Assembly (NCBI GenBank): GCA_913009205.1
Contig: CAJVYC010000005.1
Coordinates: 62,001 to 126,000 of the forward strand
DNA from: an uncultured Fluviicola sp.
Lineage (GTDB): Bacteria; Bacteroidota; Bacteroidia; Flavobacteriales_D; Crocinitomicaceae
Reading direction: 5' to 3'
Length of the DNA stretch: 64,000 nucleotides
The position numbers and the translations under genes are program-made. Positions 27,450 to 36,577 of this stretch are shown piece after piece. The stretch's first letter is position 1, and the number at the start of each line of letters is the position of its first letter. The notes below the pieces were generated by a model, which was not told the DNA's origin, made no database searches, and saw only the letters and a program-made list of their open reading frames with translations.

Positions 27450-28913
27450 ATGAAAATCCTAAGTTCCATCCTTCTAAATTTTCTATTTCTTACACCCTTT
27501 GTCTTTTCTCAGAACAATGTTGAATCGGCAGTCAACTCCTTTGCTGTAAAGGCCGGGATGGAACATGCTTCAATTAGCATTCAAGTAATTGATCTTTCGG
27601 ACGGCAGCGTTGTTGCGAAGTACAATCCTGGGCGTACTTTAACCACCGCATCGACAGTCAAACTATTTTCCACAGGAACCGCTTTGGATATTCTAGGCCC
27701 AGAACACAAATCAGAAACGCGCGTTTATATTGACGGAGAAATTGATTCGAACGGTGTGCTAAATGGAAATGTTTGGATTAGAGGTGGTGGTGATGCATCT
27801 ATTGGCAGCAAGTACTTCAATAAAGAAGGGCATCAACTTGATTTTTTCACGAATTGGATCGATGCAATAAAGGAAGCTGGAATCAAAGAAATTAGTGGAG
27901 GTGTAATTGCCGATGCTTCCGAATTTGGCTACGAAGGTGCTCCTGGGGGTTGGAGCTGGTCAGACATGGGGAACTATTATGGTGCATCACCTTCAGGTTT
28001 GACAATTTATGACAATTTATTGCGCTATACTTTTTCGACCTTTTCTGTTGCTGGAAAATCAACAACAATTAAATCCATCGAACCGTATGTTCCCGGAATG
28101 ACATTTCACAATTATGTGTTATCATCTAAAAAGAGTGGAGACAACGCTTATCTATTTGGCGCGCCATATTCAGACGACTATTTTGGATCCGGAACGTTAC
28201 CGATTAACCAATCAAGCTTTTTGGTAAAAGGAAGTTTGTCAGACCCTGAAATGCAATTCGCCTATGAATTCAATAAAACAATTGTCGATAATGGCATCAA
28301 AATTTATGAATTGCCTAGTACGGCCCGAGATAAAGACATTAAAAGTACTTCTTCAGATTATGAGAAGAGAACTTTGTTGCATTCGACAAAGGGAAAGCCA
28401 CTTTCGGTAATGATTAAAGAAACGAATTATCGAAGTGTGAATCTTTTTGCAGAGCACATGATTAACATGATTGGGTATGAAAAAACCGGAGATGGAAGCA
28501 CAACCTCTGGATTAAATGTTTTGGCAAAGCATTGGGCAGGCAAGATGAATACTTCTGGATTACAAATCAACGATGGAAGCGGTTTGTCGCGAAACAATGC
28601 CATTTCATCGCATCATTTTACGCAGTTATTGTCCTACATGCATAAAAGTAAATATGCGGCCGATTTTAAAGCTTCACTTCCCATAGCAGGAGTTAGCGGA
28701 ACATTGAGAAATGTTTGCAAAGGACAAGCGGGACAAAATAGGGTTGTTGCGAAAAGTGGTTCTATGACTCGAATTAAAAGTTATGCTGGGTATGTCACAA
28801 CAAGATCGGACAAGAAATTGGCATTTGCAATTATCGTGAACAACAATACCTGTTCATCTAGAACATTAAAAGTTAGAATTGAATCACTATTGAACGCGAT
28901 GGCGAATTATTAG
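27450..28913 (+). CDS. dacB: D-alanyl-D-alanine carboxypeptidase/endopeptidase (PBP4 type)
   Basis: A 487-residue class C low-molecular-weight penicillin-binding protein that trims peptidoglycan stem peptides and cross-links in the periplasm. Signal peptide about 1-20 (FVFSQ). Active-site motifs: Ser-x-x-Lys in TASTVKLFSTG, Ser-x-Asn in GSGLSRNNAIS, and Lys-Ser-Gly in VAKSGSMTRIKSYAGY. A frame with 26 more codons upstream exists, but MKILSSILLNFLF gives a clean signal peptide, so I start at 27450. The 3' end overlaps the convergent ddl gene by four bases. Confidence 0.92.
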   Translation: MKILSSILLNFLFLTPFVFSQNNVESAVNSFAVKAGMEHASISIQVIDLSDGSVVAKYNPGRTLTTASTVKLFSTGTALDILGPEHKSETRVYIDGEIDSNGVLNGNVWIRGGGDASIGSKYFNKEGHQLDFFTNWIDAIKEAGIKEISGGVIADASEFGYEGAPGGWSWSDMGNYYGASPSGLTIYDNLLRYTFSTFSVAGKSTTIKSIEPYVPGMTFHNYVLSSKKSGDNAYLFGAPYSDDYFGSGTLPINQSSFLVKGSLSDPEMQFAYEFNKTIVDNGIKIYELPSTARDKDIKSTSSDYEKRTLLHSTKGKPLSVMIKETNYRSVNLFAEHMINMIGYEKTGDGSTTSGLNVLAKHWAGKMNTSGLQINDGSGLSRNNAISSHHFTQLLSYMHKSKYAADFKASLPIAGVSGTLRNVCKGQAGQNRVVAKSGSMTRIKSYAGYVTTRSDKKLAFAIIVNNNTCSSRTLKVRIESLLNAMANY

Positions 28914-29872
28914 GCCAGTTCGGCTTTCATAATTCGAGTCCAGAAATCTTTCGTAGAGATTCCTTCTGCAGCGATCATTTTTGGAACAATGCTCTCGTTT
29001 GAGAAACCAGGAGTTGTGTTTACCTCAATTACGAAAGGTATGTTTCCAACAATCATAAAATCAATTCGAGCCAAAGATCTTAAATTTAGCAACTGGTAAA
29101 TTTCTTTTGAAATCTTCTGAATTTCCACAGTCAAGTCGTTATCAATTCTCGCTGGTGTAATCTCTTGAGACAAGCCTTGGTACTTTGCTGCAAAGTCAAA
29201 AAAGTCATTCTCTGAAACGATTTCAGTCAATGGCAATGAGCAAACTCCGCTTTGATCTCTGTACAATCCACAGGTTACTTCAGTTCCATCTAAAAAAGCT
29301 TCTATAATCACTGTTCTACCTTCAGCAAAAGCTGCATCAACTGCGTTTTGTAATTGATCTTTCTCTTTAACCTTTGCAATTCCATAGCTAGAACCTCCGT
29401 CGCAGGGCTTCACAAAGATCGGCAAGCCCAATTCAGCGATTATCGCATCTGAATCAAGACTTTGATTGGCTGAGGTCAAATACACTGACTTTGCTACTTT
29501 GTATCCAAACCCTTCCAAAAATTTATTACAATACCATTTGTCAAACGAAAGCTGCGATGCAAGTGGCCCTGAATTCACATAAGGAATATTTATCATTTCA
29601 AGATATGCCTGAATCTTCCCGTTTTCTCCGGGGTCGCCGTGAATATAAACGATGGCAACGTCAATTTTATTCGTCCCATTATTAAACGTAAAATCAACTG
29701 GATTCAATTCAACCTTCGTTCCATCCAATTCAACAAACCAGCCGTCCTTTTGAAGGTAAATCAAATAGGCATTATACGCCTCTGGGAAATTCTGCTGAAT
29801 GTTCTTTGCACTCTTTACAGAAATCTCGAATTCTGAGGAAAATCCTCCACAAATGACACCAACGTTTTTCAT
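28910..29872 (-). CDS. ddl: D-alanine--D-alanine ligase
   Basis: A 320-residue ATP-grasp ligase that makes D-Ala-D-Ala for peptidoglycan precursors. Visible are the N-terminal VICGGFSSEFEISVKSA, HGDPGENGKIQAYLEM, the ATP-binding FVKPCDGGSSYGIAKV, EAFLDGTEVTCG, and the metal-binding LARIDFMI with FVIEVNTTPGFS. Length is standard. It is convergent with dacB, a cell-wall enzyme acting on the same D-Ala-D-Ala bond, overlapping by four bases. Confidence 0.95.
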   Translation of the reverse strand: MKNVGVICGGFSSEFEISVKSAKNIQQNFPEAYNAYLIYLQKDGWFVELDGTKVELNPVDFTFNNGTNKIDVAIVYIHGDPGENGKIQAYLEMINIPYVNSGPLASQLSFDKWYCNKFLEGFGYKVAKSVYLTSANQSLDSDAIIAELGLPIFVKPCDGGSSYGIAKVKEKDQLQNAVDAAFAEGRTVIIEAFLDGTEVTCGLYRDQSGVCSLPLTEIVSENDFFDFAAKYQGLSQEITPARIDNDLTVEIQKISKEIYQLLNLRSLARIDFMIVGNIPFVIEVNTTPGFSNESIVPKMIAAEGISTKDFWTRIMKAELA

Positions 29873-30012
29873 CTTTAAATTGCTTACTATTTTAACTAAA
29901 GTAGATCATCTCCGCCTAATTCGGAGTGCACTTTCAGAAAAGTTATTAGCAATATTGATGTTAACTACTCAATATCAATTCTCTCTCAGTTTTTTAAGCT
30001 AAATGTTTCGGT

Positions 30013-30020
30013 TATATTTG
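30013..30020 (+). promoter_or_regulatory. -7 promoter box before the secreted-protein remnant
   Basis: TATATTTG, perfect TAnnTTTG, 27 bases before the ATG at 30047. The promoter seems intact although the gene behind it is broken. Confidence 0.5.
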
Positions 30021-30046
30021 TCGGAAGCAATACGTTACTTTTACTC

Positions 30047-30478
30047 ATGATAAAATCACTCACTTTTGCAATTGGACTGCTTCTTTCAGGCAGTTTAATT
30101 GCTCAAACTTCGTTTTTCTCCGACGATTTTGAATCCGGTTCAGCTTCCTGGACTCAATCTGGAGGTGCAATTCTCGGATGTGGAACAACCGGAACAGAAC
30201 AGTTCGCTTACGCCGATGCGCCGTCAGGAATCTATGAAGCTATTAGCTCAATAAATGTTGATGCGGGCTACCTATCCTTGTTAAGTGCTTCATTCGATTA
30301 TCGAATTGATGGTGCAATGACAGAAGCCATTGCGGAATTGGTCTACTCAACAAACGGATGTATATCATGAATAGCAGTTGGAACTCCTTTTTCAATTTCT
30401 CCTACTTGGACCTCAGTATCGATTGCATTACCTGCACTTTTGAATGCAACTTCTTTCGATATTGGCTTTCGGGTATGA
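30047..30478 (+). pseudogene. Secreted protein with jelly-roll-like domain, broken
   Basis: The open frame 30047-30370 codes 107 residues: a signal peptide (GSLIAQ), then SDDFESGSASWTQSGGAILGCG and a lectin/MAM-like beta-sandwich start of the kind found in T9SS cargo. It stops at a TGA at 30368-30370. Shifting frame, the sequence continues as FSISPTWTSVSIALPALLNA and SFDIGFR to 30476-30478, which is the expected next part of the domain. Nothing recognisable follows in the 170 bases before the acyltransferase gene, so the sorting domain is gone. Whether the short protein is still made is open. Confidence 0.65.
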
Positions 30479-30647
30479 ACAAGGCATCGAAGCCATTCAA
30501 CTTGTGGGGAATTCTACGCATAAAATTCAATTGAGATTCTATATAGGAAACATTAGAACTTCAAAAAAAGAATTAAAAATTAAAGACCAGAAAACTGAGG
30601 AATAATCGCTCAATTATTATTTTACTCGCTAACTAAAAAAAACTCCA

Positions 30648-31973
30648 ATGCGGATTCTATACTTAATATTGTTTTTGTCTCTGAAATATGCTTTCAGAAT
30701 ATTCTTCCGCAATAGAGAAAGGGTAAATAGCCGTGCTAAATTTTTAGGCAGAACTATTTACGTCAGTAACCACCCTGCATCATTTTTAGATCCATTGGTT
30801 ATTGCTGGACTTCAGATGCCGGTTGTTTTCTTCATGACCCGATCGGATGTGTTTACGGCCATTTCCAGGCCTTTTCTCTGGGCCTGTCACATGCTGCCCA
30901 TCTATCGGCAACAAGATGGTGGGGATACAAAAGACAAGAATGAGAAAGTTTTCAGAAAATGTTCAAAAATTCTTTCTCAAGGTAGAAACTTGTTGATTTT
31001 CGGAGAAGGATTTACTGATGATGTTTTTATTCGCAGGCTAAAACCAGTTAAAAAGGGAGCTGTAAAAATTGGATTTACAACTCTGGAAAACATGGACTGG
31101 AAAAAGGAAGTTTACATGGTTGGAATAGGGTGTAATTATACGGATCCAAGGAAAATGAGAAGTGGTCTTTTGATCTCGAATTCAGAACGTATTTGTCTTA
31201 ACGATTGGAAAGAGCTTTATCTTGAGAATCCGATGAAGGCCATCAATGACATAACAGAGATTCTGGAAAAATTGATGCGTGAACAAATAACACATGTGGA
31301 GAAAAAAGATGCGGCTCCATTCCATGAAAACATTATGCGTATTACACGTAAGGGAATGAACAATGAATCCTACGATCCAGAGTTATCAATGACCGAACGA
31401 TGGAATTACTCAAAACAGTTGGCCAATTGGCTGAACACAAAAGACCTTGAAACCGATGAGAAGTTAGGCGAACTGAAATCTGATTCTGAAAGTTATTTTT
31501 CTCTATTGAAACGAATGAGAATTGAGGATAAATATGTCTTCTGGAAAAAGGAAAATCCAAACGGTGGGCGGACAAAAGAACTATTGCTACTCATTCTTCT
31601 TTTCCCAATTATGCTCATCGGTGCTGCTCATTGTCTCATTCCATACAAACTCTCTAAAGGATTTGCTGAGAAGTCTTTTAAACGGAAAGTGTTCTGGAGT
31701 TCAGTAAAATTAATAATGGGGAAAATTTCGATTGGACTCATTAACATCCCAGTCATTTTCTTGTTCTATTCCTTTGTTTATGAAAGTTGGATTTTGGCAA
31801 TCGCATACTACTTCTTGATTGGGATTTATGGGGGCATAGCTTATGTATGGTTCATCAATCTTAAAACCTACAAAACGAAAGGTGCTATTCAGAAAGCGGA
31901 TCTTTCTAAGTTTATTAAAAAGCGAGATGATCTAGAATCAAGAATTATTAAAGTGATCGAATCGCAAACTTAA
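30648..31973 (+). CDS. PlsC-type acyltransferase with C-terminal membrane segments
   Basis: A 441-residue protein with an N-terminal glycerolipid acyltransferase domain. The catalytic block reads VSNHPASFLDPLV (His-x5-Asp, as in several GPAT-like members), followed by FGEGFTDD and RLKPVKKGAVKIGFTT for substrate binding. The second half has three or four hydrophobic segments (about residues 312-332, 352-378 and 380-400). It may acylate lysophosphatidate or another lipid; the exact acceptor is not clear. The 3' end overlaps the convergent crcB by four bases. Confidence 0.82.
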   Translation: MRILYLILFLSLKYAFRIFFRNRERVNSRAKFLGRTIYVSNHPASFLDPLVIAGLQMPVVFFMTRSDVFTAISRPFLWACHMLPIYRQQDGGDTKDKNEKVFRKCSKILSQGRNLLIFGEGFTDDVFIRRLKPVKKGAVKIGFTTLENMDWKKEVYMVGIGCNYTDPRKMRSGLLISNSERICLNDWKELYLENPMKAINDITEILEKLMREQITHVEKKDAAPFHENIMRITRKGMNNESYDPELSMTERWNYSKQLANWLNTKDLETDEKLGELKSDSESYFSLLKRMRIEDKYVFWKKENPNGGRTKELLLLILLFPIMLIGAAHCLIPYKLSKGFAEKSFKRKVFWSSVKLIMGKISIGLINIPVIFLFYSFVYESWILAIAYYFLIGIYGGIAYVWFINLKTYKTKGAIQKADLSKFIKKRDDLESRIIKVIESQT

Positions 31974-32332
31974 GATTTCAAACGGATTAAATAGATTAAT
32001 CCAATTCCGACAAAAACAGAGATTACAACGTTAAAAATGGCCAACAAGTGATTGCCTGAATCCATCAATTGAAATGTCTCATTTCCGAATGTACTAAAGG
32101 TGCTAAAACCTCCGCAGAACCCTACAATTAGCAGGGGTTGAATCCAAGGATACTCAGCAGACTTACTTGTAAACAAAACCACAAATACGGCCAATAAAGC
32201 ACATGCCATCATGTTGGAAATGAAAGTTCCCATCGGGAAATTCGTTGTAAAGATTTGCCCTGAAAACTTACTGACTAAAAACCGGGCTAAGCTGCCCAAT
32301 CCACCTCCGAGAAACACAAAAAAGTAGGTCAT
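31970..32332 (-). CDS. crcB: Fluoride efflux channel CrcB/Fluc
   Basis: A 120-residue four-helix membrane protein of the dual-topology Fluc family, which exports fluoride as a dimer. Conserved elements: GGGLGSLARFLVSKF, GTFISNMMACALLA with the central Asn, and GFCGGFSTFSTFGNET with the Phe-box and Ser/Thr track. Its ATG overlaps the PAP2 gene stop (ATGA), so expression is coupled. No fluoride riboswitch is seen upstream. Confidence 0.92.
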   Translation of the reverse strand: MTYFFVFLGGGLGSLARFLVSKFSGQIFTTNFPMGTFISNMMACALLAVFVVLFTSKSAEYPWIQPLLIVGFCGGFSTFSTFGNETFQLMDSGNHLLAIFNVVISVFVGIGLIYLIRLKS

Positions 32333-32928
32333 TGCTTGATGAATTCTTTCTTAATAATAGCAATAAATATGAAGCGGTAGACGAGATAAGCGATTAAGGC
32401 ACCGAGCAATCCTCCGAAAATGATGTCTGATAAATAGTGAACACCAAGGTATATTCGACTAAAGCAAACGAGCGTTGCAACAATCATTAAGATTAAAGTA
32501 ACCTTCTTGTAATAGTATCGCAGAACAAGCGAAACAAAAGTGAACAACCCGAAAAAATTGGCAGCATGAGAAGAAACAAATCCATACTCACCACCTTTGT
32601 AATAATCGCCATTTACAAAGCGGTAGAAATGCAACTTATCGGTAAGTAACAAGTTATGAGACGGCCGCGCTCGCATAACCAATTCTTTTATCAACTTGGC
32701 CGATATTAAATCAGCAAGACCAACTACCAAAATGGCAGAAAGCAAGAAAACCAATGTTTTTTTAAACGTTTCTCTGCGGTAATAAAGCATGATTAACAGG
32801 ACATACAAGGGAATCCATATCGTTTTCCCTGATGTGGCCCACATTATTTCATCCATTATGGGAGAGTGCCATCCATTAATGGCCAAAACTATAGATCGAT
32901 CAATTGATTCTAAATAATCAATCATCAT
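32329..32928 (-). CDS. PAP2 family lipid phosphatase
   Basis: A 199-residue membrane phosphatase with five or six hydrophobic segments. The three PAP2 motifs are present: [11 protein letters not shown] (K-x6-RP), SSHAANFFG (PSGH-like, catalytic His) and [13 protein letters not shown] (SR-x5-H-x3-D, second His). Family members remove phosphate from undecaprenyl pyrophosphate, phosphatidate or phosphatidylglycerophosphate. It overlaps obgE by 11 bases and crcB by four, forming a tight reverse run. Confidence 0.9.
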   Translation of the reverse strand: MMIDYLESIDRSIVLAINGWHSPIMDEIMWATSGKTIWIPLYVLLIMLYYRRETFKKTLVFLLSAILVVGLADLISAKLIKELVMRARPSHNLLLTDKLHFYRFVNGDYYKGGEYGFVSSHAANFFGLFTFVSLVLRYYYKKVTLILMIVATLVCFSRIYLGVHYLSDIIFGGLLGALIAYLVYRFIFIAIIKKEFIKQ

Positions 32929-33913
32929 TTAATGTTTTCCAAATCAAATCATTCAGCTCAACCAATCCCATTTGGGCAACAGATGAAATGAATACATGCG
33001 GAACATTTTCTGGTAAAGTTGGTTCAATTTCAGCTATCAATTCGTCATCAAGCATATCGCATTTTGTGACGGCCAAAAGAAAATCCTTATGTAATAATTC
33101 TGGATTGTACTGTTTCAGTTCGTTGTATAGAATCTTATATTCTTTGGCAATATCGTCGCTATCGGCAGGCACCATGAACAGTAGTAATGAGTTCCTTTCA
33201 ATGTGTCTTAAGAATCTCAATCCTAGACCTTTTCCTTTATGCGCATTTTCGATAATCCCAGGAATATCAGCCATAACATACGAACGTAAGTCACGGTATT
33301 TTACGATCCCAAGATTTGGCTTTAGTGTCGTAAATGGGTAATCGGCGATTTCAGGTTTCGCAGCGGATAAAACAGAAAGCAAAGTACTTTTTCCAGCATT
33401 CGGAAATCCTACCAATCCAACATCTGCCAATAATTTCAGCTCTAACGTTTTCCAACCTTGTCTTCCCTCTTCTCCTGGTTGACCGAAACGAGGTGTTTGA
33501 TTTGTAGATGATTTGAAATGATTGTTTCCTAATCCTCCTCGACCACCTCGTTGAATGATTTCTTCTTGTCCGTCCTCAGAGATCTCAAAAAGAGCTTCAC
33601 CAGTTTCTGGATCGCGTGCAATTGTTCCCAAAGGAACTTCAATATAAACATCTGTTCCTTCAGCACCTGTTTTTAAATTCCCAGAACCGTAAGCACCATG
33701 CCCGGATTTGATGTGCTTGGAAAATTTAAGATGCAGTAAAGTCCAAAGTTGTTTGTTTCCTTTCAAATAGATGTGACCACCTCGACCACCATCACCACCA
33801 TCAGGCCCCCCTTTGGGAATGTATTTTTCTCTACGAAAATGTGCAGACCCTCCGCCACCGTTACCAGAGGCACAATGAATTTTCACGTAATCTACAAAGT
33901 TATCCGAGGCCAT
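32918..33913 (-). CDS. obgE: GTPase Obg
   Basis: A 331-residue ribosome-assembly GTPase. The Gly-rich Obg fold fills residues 1-160 ([20 protein letters not shown]). The G domain follows with G1 [12 protein letters not shown]2/G3 region [11 protein letters not shown] and [10 protein letters not shown], and G4 VTKCDM. Length matches the Bacteroidetes form, which lacks the extra C-terminal domain. It lies between adk (47-base gap) and the PAP2 gene on one strand. Confidence 0.96.
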   Translation of the reverse strand: MASDNFVDYVKIHCASGNGGGGSAHFRREKYIPKGGPDGGDGGRGGHIYLKGNKQLWTLLHLKFSKHIKSGHGAYGSGNLKTGAEGTDVYIEVPLGTIARDPETGEALFEISEDGQEEIIQRGGRGGLGNNHFKSSTNQTPRFGQPGEEGRQGWKTLELKLLADVGLVGFPNAGKSTLLSVLSAAKPEIADYPFTTLKPNLGIVKYRDLRSYVMADIPGIIENAHKGKGLGLRFLRHIERNSLLLFMVPADSDDIAKEYKILYNELKQYNPELLHKDFLLAVTKCDMLDDELIAEIEPTLPENVPHVFISSVAQMGLVELNDLIWKTLNDD

Positions 33914-33960
33914 CTATTTTCTTTTAAAGTGTTCTAAATTTGATTCTCGGATAACGTCAA

Positions 33961-34530
33961 TTATAAAGAATCGACTGCAGAGAATAAACGTTCAGTAATA
34001 TCTTGAATTGATCCTACTCCATCAATTTCACTCAACTTACCTTGTACTTTATAAAAACCAGCAACAGGAGCAGTTGTCTTCTTATATGTCTCAATTCTAT
34101 TTTGAATAATTGCGGGATCAGCGTCGTCTTTTCTACCTGATACTTCAGCACGCGCAATCAGTCTTGCTTTCAATTCTTCTTCTGAGACAACAAGAGATAA
34201 CATAGCAGTTACGCTCGTTCCTTTTATCGCTAAAAAGGCATCCAAAGCTTCAGCTTGAGCAGTTGTCCTTGGAAAACCATCATAAATAACCCCTTTCGCG
34301 TCTGGAAATTTCGAAACTTCAGATTCTAAGATTTTTATCGTTATTTCATCAGGAACTAAGTTTCCTTTATCAGAATAACTTTTAGCCAATTTCGCTAAGT
34401 CTGATTCAGGGTCTAGTGCTCTAAAGACATCACCCGTTGAAATGTGGATAAGACCATATTTATCTTTTAATCTTTCTGACTGAGTTCCTTTTCCAGCTCC
34501 CGGAGGTCCAAATAATACAATGTTCAACAT
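33961..34530 (-). CDS. adk: Adenylate kinase
   Basis: A 189-residue enzyme that interconverts AMP, ADP and ATP. Visible are the P-loop GPPGAGKGTQSERL (residues 7-20), the AMP site HISTGDVFRA and YDGFPRTTAQA, and LIARAEVSGRKDDADPAIIQNRIETY for the lid and catalytic arginines. It is the short form without the zinc lid. Starts five bases after hpt stop, thus an hpt-adk operon, as in many Bacteroidetes. Confidence 0.96.
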   Translation of the reverse strand: MLNIVLFGPPGAGKGTQSERLKDKYGLIHISTGDVFRALDPESDLAKLAKSYSDKGNLVPDEITIKILESEVSKFPDAKGVIYDGFPRTTAQAEALDAFLAIKGTSVTAMLSLVVSEEELKARLIARAEVSGRKDDADPAIIQNRIETYKKTTAPVAGFYKVQGKLSEIDGVGSIQDITERLFSAVDSL

Positions 34531-34535
34531 ACAAT

Positions 34536-35075
34536 TTATTGTTTCGATTCTCTAATTTTATACAACGCATCTAGATTACGTCCTTTTTGATCATAATCTA
34601 GCCCATAGCCAACAACAAATGCATTAGGAATTGAAAAACCAACGTACTCTGGTTCCGATTTCCCTTTAAACGCATCTGGCTTGTAAAGCAGCGTGCAGAT
34701 TTTGACTGACTTAGGGTTCTTTCCGTTTAGTAAAGAAATTATTTTGTCTATTGTGTATCCCGTATCTACAATATCTTCAATAATAATGAGCTCCTTACCC
34801 TCAACATCTGTAGTAAGACCAATAAGCTCTTCCACCTTTCCCGTTGTCTGGGTACCTTGATAAGAACTCATTTTAACGAAAGTAATTTCACATTCTAAAT
34901 CAATATTCTTAAGAAGGTCTGATGAAAACATGAACGCACCGTTAAGCACTGCCACAAAGACAACTTTTTTGCCCTTATAATCGGTGTTAATAGTACTTGC
35001 CAACGCTTGTACTTTGCGCTCTATTTCATCTTTTGGGATGAAAATGTCGAATGACTTGTCTAAAACTTGTATCAC
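34536..35075 (-). CDS. hpt: Hypoxanthine phosphoribosyltransferase
   Basis: A 179-residue purine salvage enzyme joining hypoxanthine or guanine to PRPP. Key motifs: VAVLNGAFMFSSDL, SSYQGTQTTGKVEE, and the PRPP-binding IIIEDIVDTGYTID near residues 95-108. An open frame extends 17 codons further to 35126, but a perfect -7 box (TAACTTTG, 35104-35097) lies inside that extension, and the start at GTG 35075 gives the family-typical IQVLDKSFDIFI N-terminus. The divergent purK gene has its own promoter box at 35127-35134. Confidence 0.93.
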   Translation of the reverse strand: MIQVLDKSFDIFIPKDEIERKVQALASTINTDYKGKKVVFVAVLNGAFMFSSDLLKNIDLECEITFVKMSSYQGTQTTGKVEELIGLTTDVEGKELIIIEDIVDTGYTIDKIISLLNGKNPKSVKICTLLYKPDAFKGKSEPEYVGFSIPNAFVVGYGLDYDQKGRNLDALYKIRESKQ

Positions 35076-35096
35076 AAATATGTCATTTTTGAAGAG

Positions 35097-35104
35097 CAAA
35101 GTTA
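35097..35104 (-). promoter_or_regulatory. -7 promoter box of hpt-adk
   Basis: TAACTTTG on the reverse strand, perfect TAnnTTTG, 22-29 bases before the GTG at 35075. It shows that the longer hpt frame cannot be translated from this transcript. Confidence 0.6.
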
Positions 35105-35126
35105 CGATTTTCTTCCGAATAGACAT

Positions 35127-35134
35127 TATCTTTG
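35127..35134 (+). promoter_or_regulatory. -7 promoter box of purK
   Basis: TATCTTTG, perfect TAnnTTTG, ends four bases before the purK ATG at 35139. The implied transcript begins at or beside the AUG. Confidence 0.65.
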
Positions 35135-35138
35135 TACC

Positions 35139-36281
35139 ATGGAAAAAGACCTAATTGGCACCTCGCATCGCCTCGGTATCCTTGGCGGTGGACAACTCGG
35201 ACGAATGTTTATTCAAGAAGCGATCAGCTATGATATCCATGTACATATCATGGAGAATGATGACAATGCTCCAAGTGCAAACATAGCAACGACTTTCACG
35301 AAGGGCGACATCACTAACTATGATGACGTTATGGCCTTCGGAAAAAATATGGATGTGATTACCGTTGAGATTGAAAATGTAAATGTGAAAGCGCTTTACG
35401 ATCTTGAAAAAACGGGAATAAAAGTTTTTCCACAACCCCATATTTTAGAAATCATCAAAGATAAAGGGCTTCAAAAGACGTTTTATAAAGAGAATAATAT
35501 TCCAACTTCCGATTTCGAAATGATTGAGGCGAATGCAGATTTAAAGGAATTAGAAAGCAAAATCCCATTCGTTCACAAATTGCGTACAGGCGGATACGAC
35601 GGAAAGGGAGTTGCCATTATTAAATCCAAAACGGATTTAGAATCGACTTTCTCGAAAGCTTCAATTATTGAGGATTTGATTCCTTTTGAAAAAGAACTTT
35701 CGGTCATTGTTTCTAGAAACGAAAATGGACAAACCGCAGTTTACCCTGCTGTCGAATGTGAATTCAACGAAGCAAACTTAGTTTCCTATTTGTTTTCTCC
35801 AGCCAACATTTCTTTAGAAATTGAAAAAAAAGCCAACGCAATTGCCATTGATGTTATCAATAAATTAGAATTGGTGGGAATATTAGCTGTTGAATTGTTT
35901 CTAAATAAAGACGGTGAAATATTGGTTAATGAAGTTGCACCAAGACCTCATAACAGCGGACACCATACAATCGAGTGCAATGTTACTTCTCAGTTTGAAC
36001 AACACATGCGATCTGTATTAAATATGCCGCTTGGATCAACTGAAAGAACCTGCTTTGGTGTCATGATAAATTTGATCGGAAGCGAAGGCCACACGGGCAA
36101 AGCAATCTACAAAGGAATGACTGATTTAGTTGGGCAACCAGGAGTTCACATACACATCTATGGTAAGGAGCAAACCAAGCCCAACCGAAAAATGGGACAT
36201 GTGACTATTGCGGCTTCTTCCATGGAGAAAGCCAAGCGCATTGCTGATTATATTAAGGAGAAGATTGTTGTGATTGCATAA
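35139..36281 (+). CDS. purK: 5-(carboxyamino)imidazole ribonucleotide synthase
   Basis: A 380-residue ATP-grasp enzyme that carboxylates AIR to N5-CAIR in purine synthesis. Motifs: RLGILGGGQLGRMFIQEA at the N-terminus, VHKLRTGGYDGKGVAII, ATP-site EDLIPFEKELSVIVSR, and the metal-binding NEVAPRPHNSGHHTIE. I use the ATG at 35139 rather than the in-frame ATG at 35067, because the -7 box lies directly before 35139. It is divergent from hpt, so purine synthesis and salvage face each other across about 60 bases. The partner purE is not next to it. Confidence 0.95.
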   Translation: MEKDLIGTSHRLGILGGGQLGRMFIQEAISYDIHVHIMENDDNAPSANIATTFTKGDITNYDDVMAFGKNMDVITVEIENVNVKALYDLEKTGIKVFPQPHILEIIKDKGLQKTFYKENNIPTSDFEMIEANADLKELESKIPFVHKLRTGGYDGKGVAIIKSKTDLESTFSKASIIEDLIPFEKELSVIVSRNENGQTAVYPAVECEFNEANLVSYLFSPANISLEIEKKANAIAIDVINKLELVGILAVELFLNKDGEILVNEVAPRPHNSGHHTIECNVTSQFEQHMRSVLNMPLGSTERTCFGVMINLIGSEGHTGKAIYKGMTDLVGQPGVHIHIYGKEQTKPNRKMGHVTIAASSMEKAKRIADYIKEKIVVIA

Positions 36282-36382
36282 GAGTTGCGTTTTATTGCCA
36301 GTTTTGTCACGGAATTTGTCTATTTTTCATGGGCAAACCAGAGTCTATTCAACGTTGAAAAAAAACTACTTTTAATCACATT

Positions 36383-36547
36383 TTGCTTGGTAATTTGCGT
36401 ATTGAATTTAAAGGATTCAACCCACCAGCTGAAAATATCGCTAAAGTGATTTGGAATATTTTAAGAGAGAAACTTAGTTCTAATTTTGGGTTGGAAATTA
36501 TTCTAGCAGAAACGGATAAAAACAAAGCCATCAACAACGGGAAATAA
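36383..36547 (+). pseudogene. C-terminal fragment of a PTPS/QueD-family gene
   Basis: In the 296-base space after purK one frame reads RIEFKGFNPPAENIAKVIWN then ILREKLSSNFGLEIILAETD and ends at TAA 36545-36547. This matches the C-terminal third of 6-pyruvoyl-tetrahydropterin synthase proteins (the PTAENIA..IW and the final ETE region; compare PSTENLAIEIWKLIEE in the intact gene at 9.7 kb). The zinc site and N-terminus are absent and I see no start. The other bases of the gap hold nothing I recognise. Confidence 0.6.
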
Positions 36548-36577
36548 AATATTTCAATTGGGTATGATAATTGCAAA

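Noticed and set aside
32333-32928. Fluoride riboswitch before crcB
   Set aside because: The crcB start overlaps the PAP2 gene, so there is no leader that could hold one.
32904-33341. Forward open frame of 145 codons opposite obgE
   Set aside because: Antisense to intact Obg G-domain motifs; long only because of codon bias.
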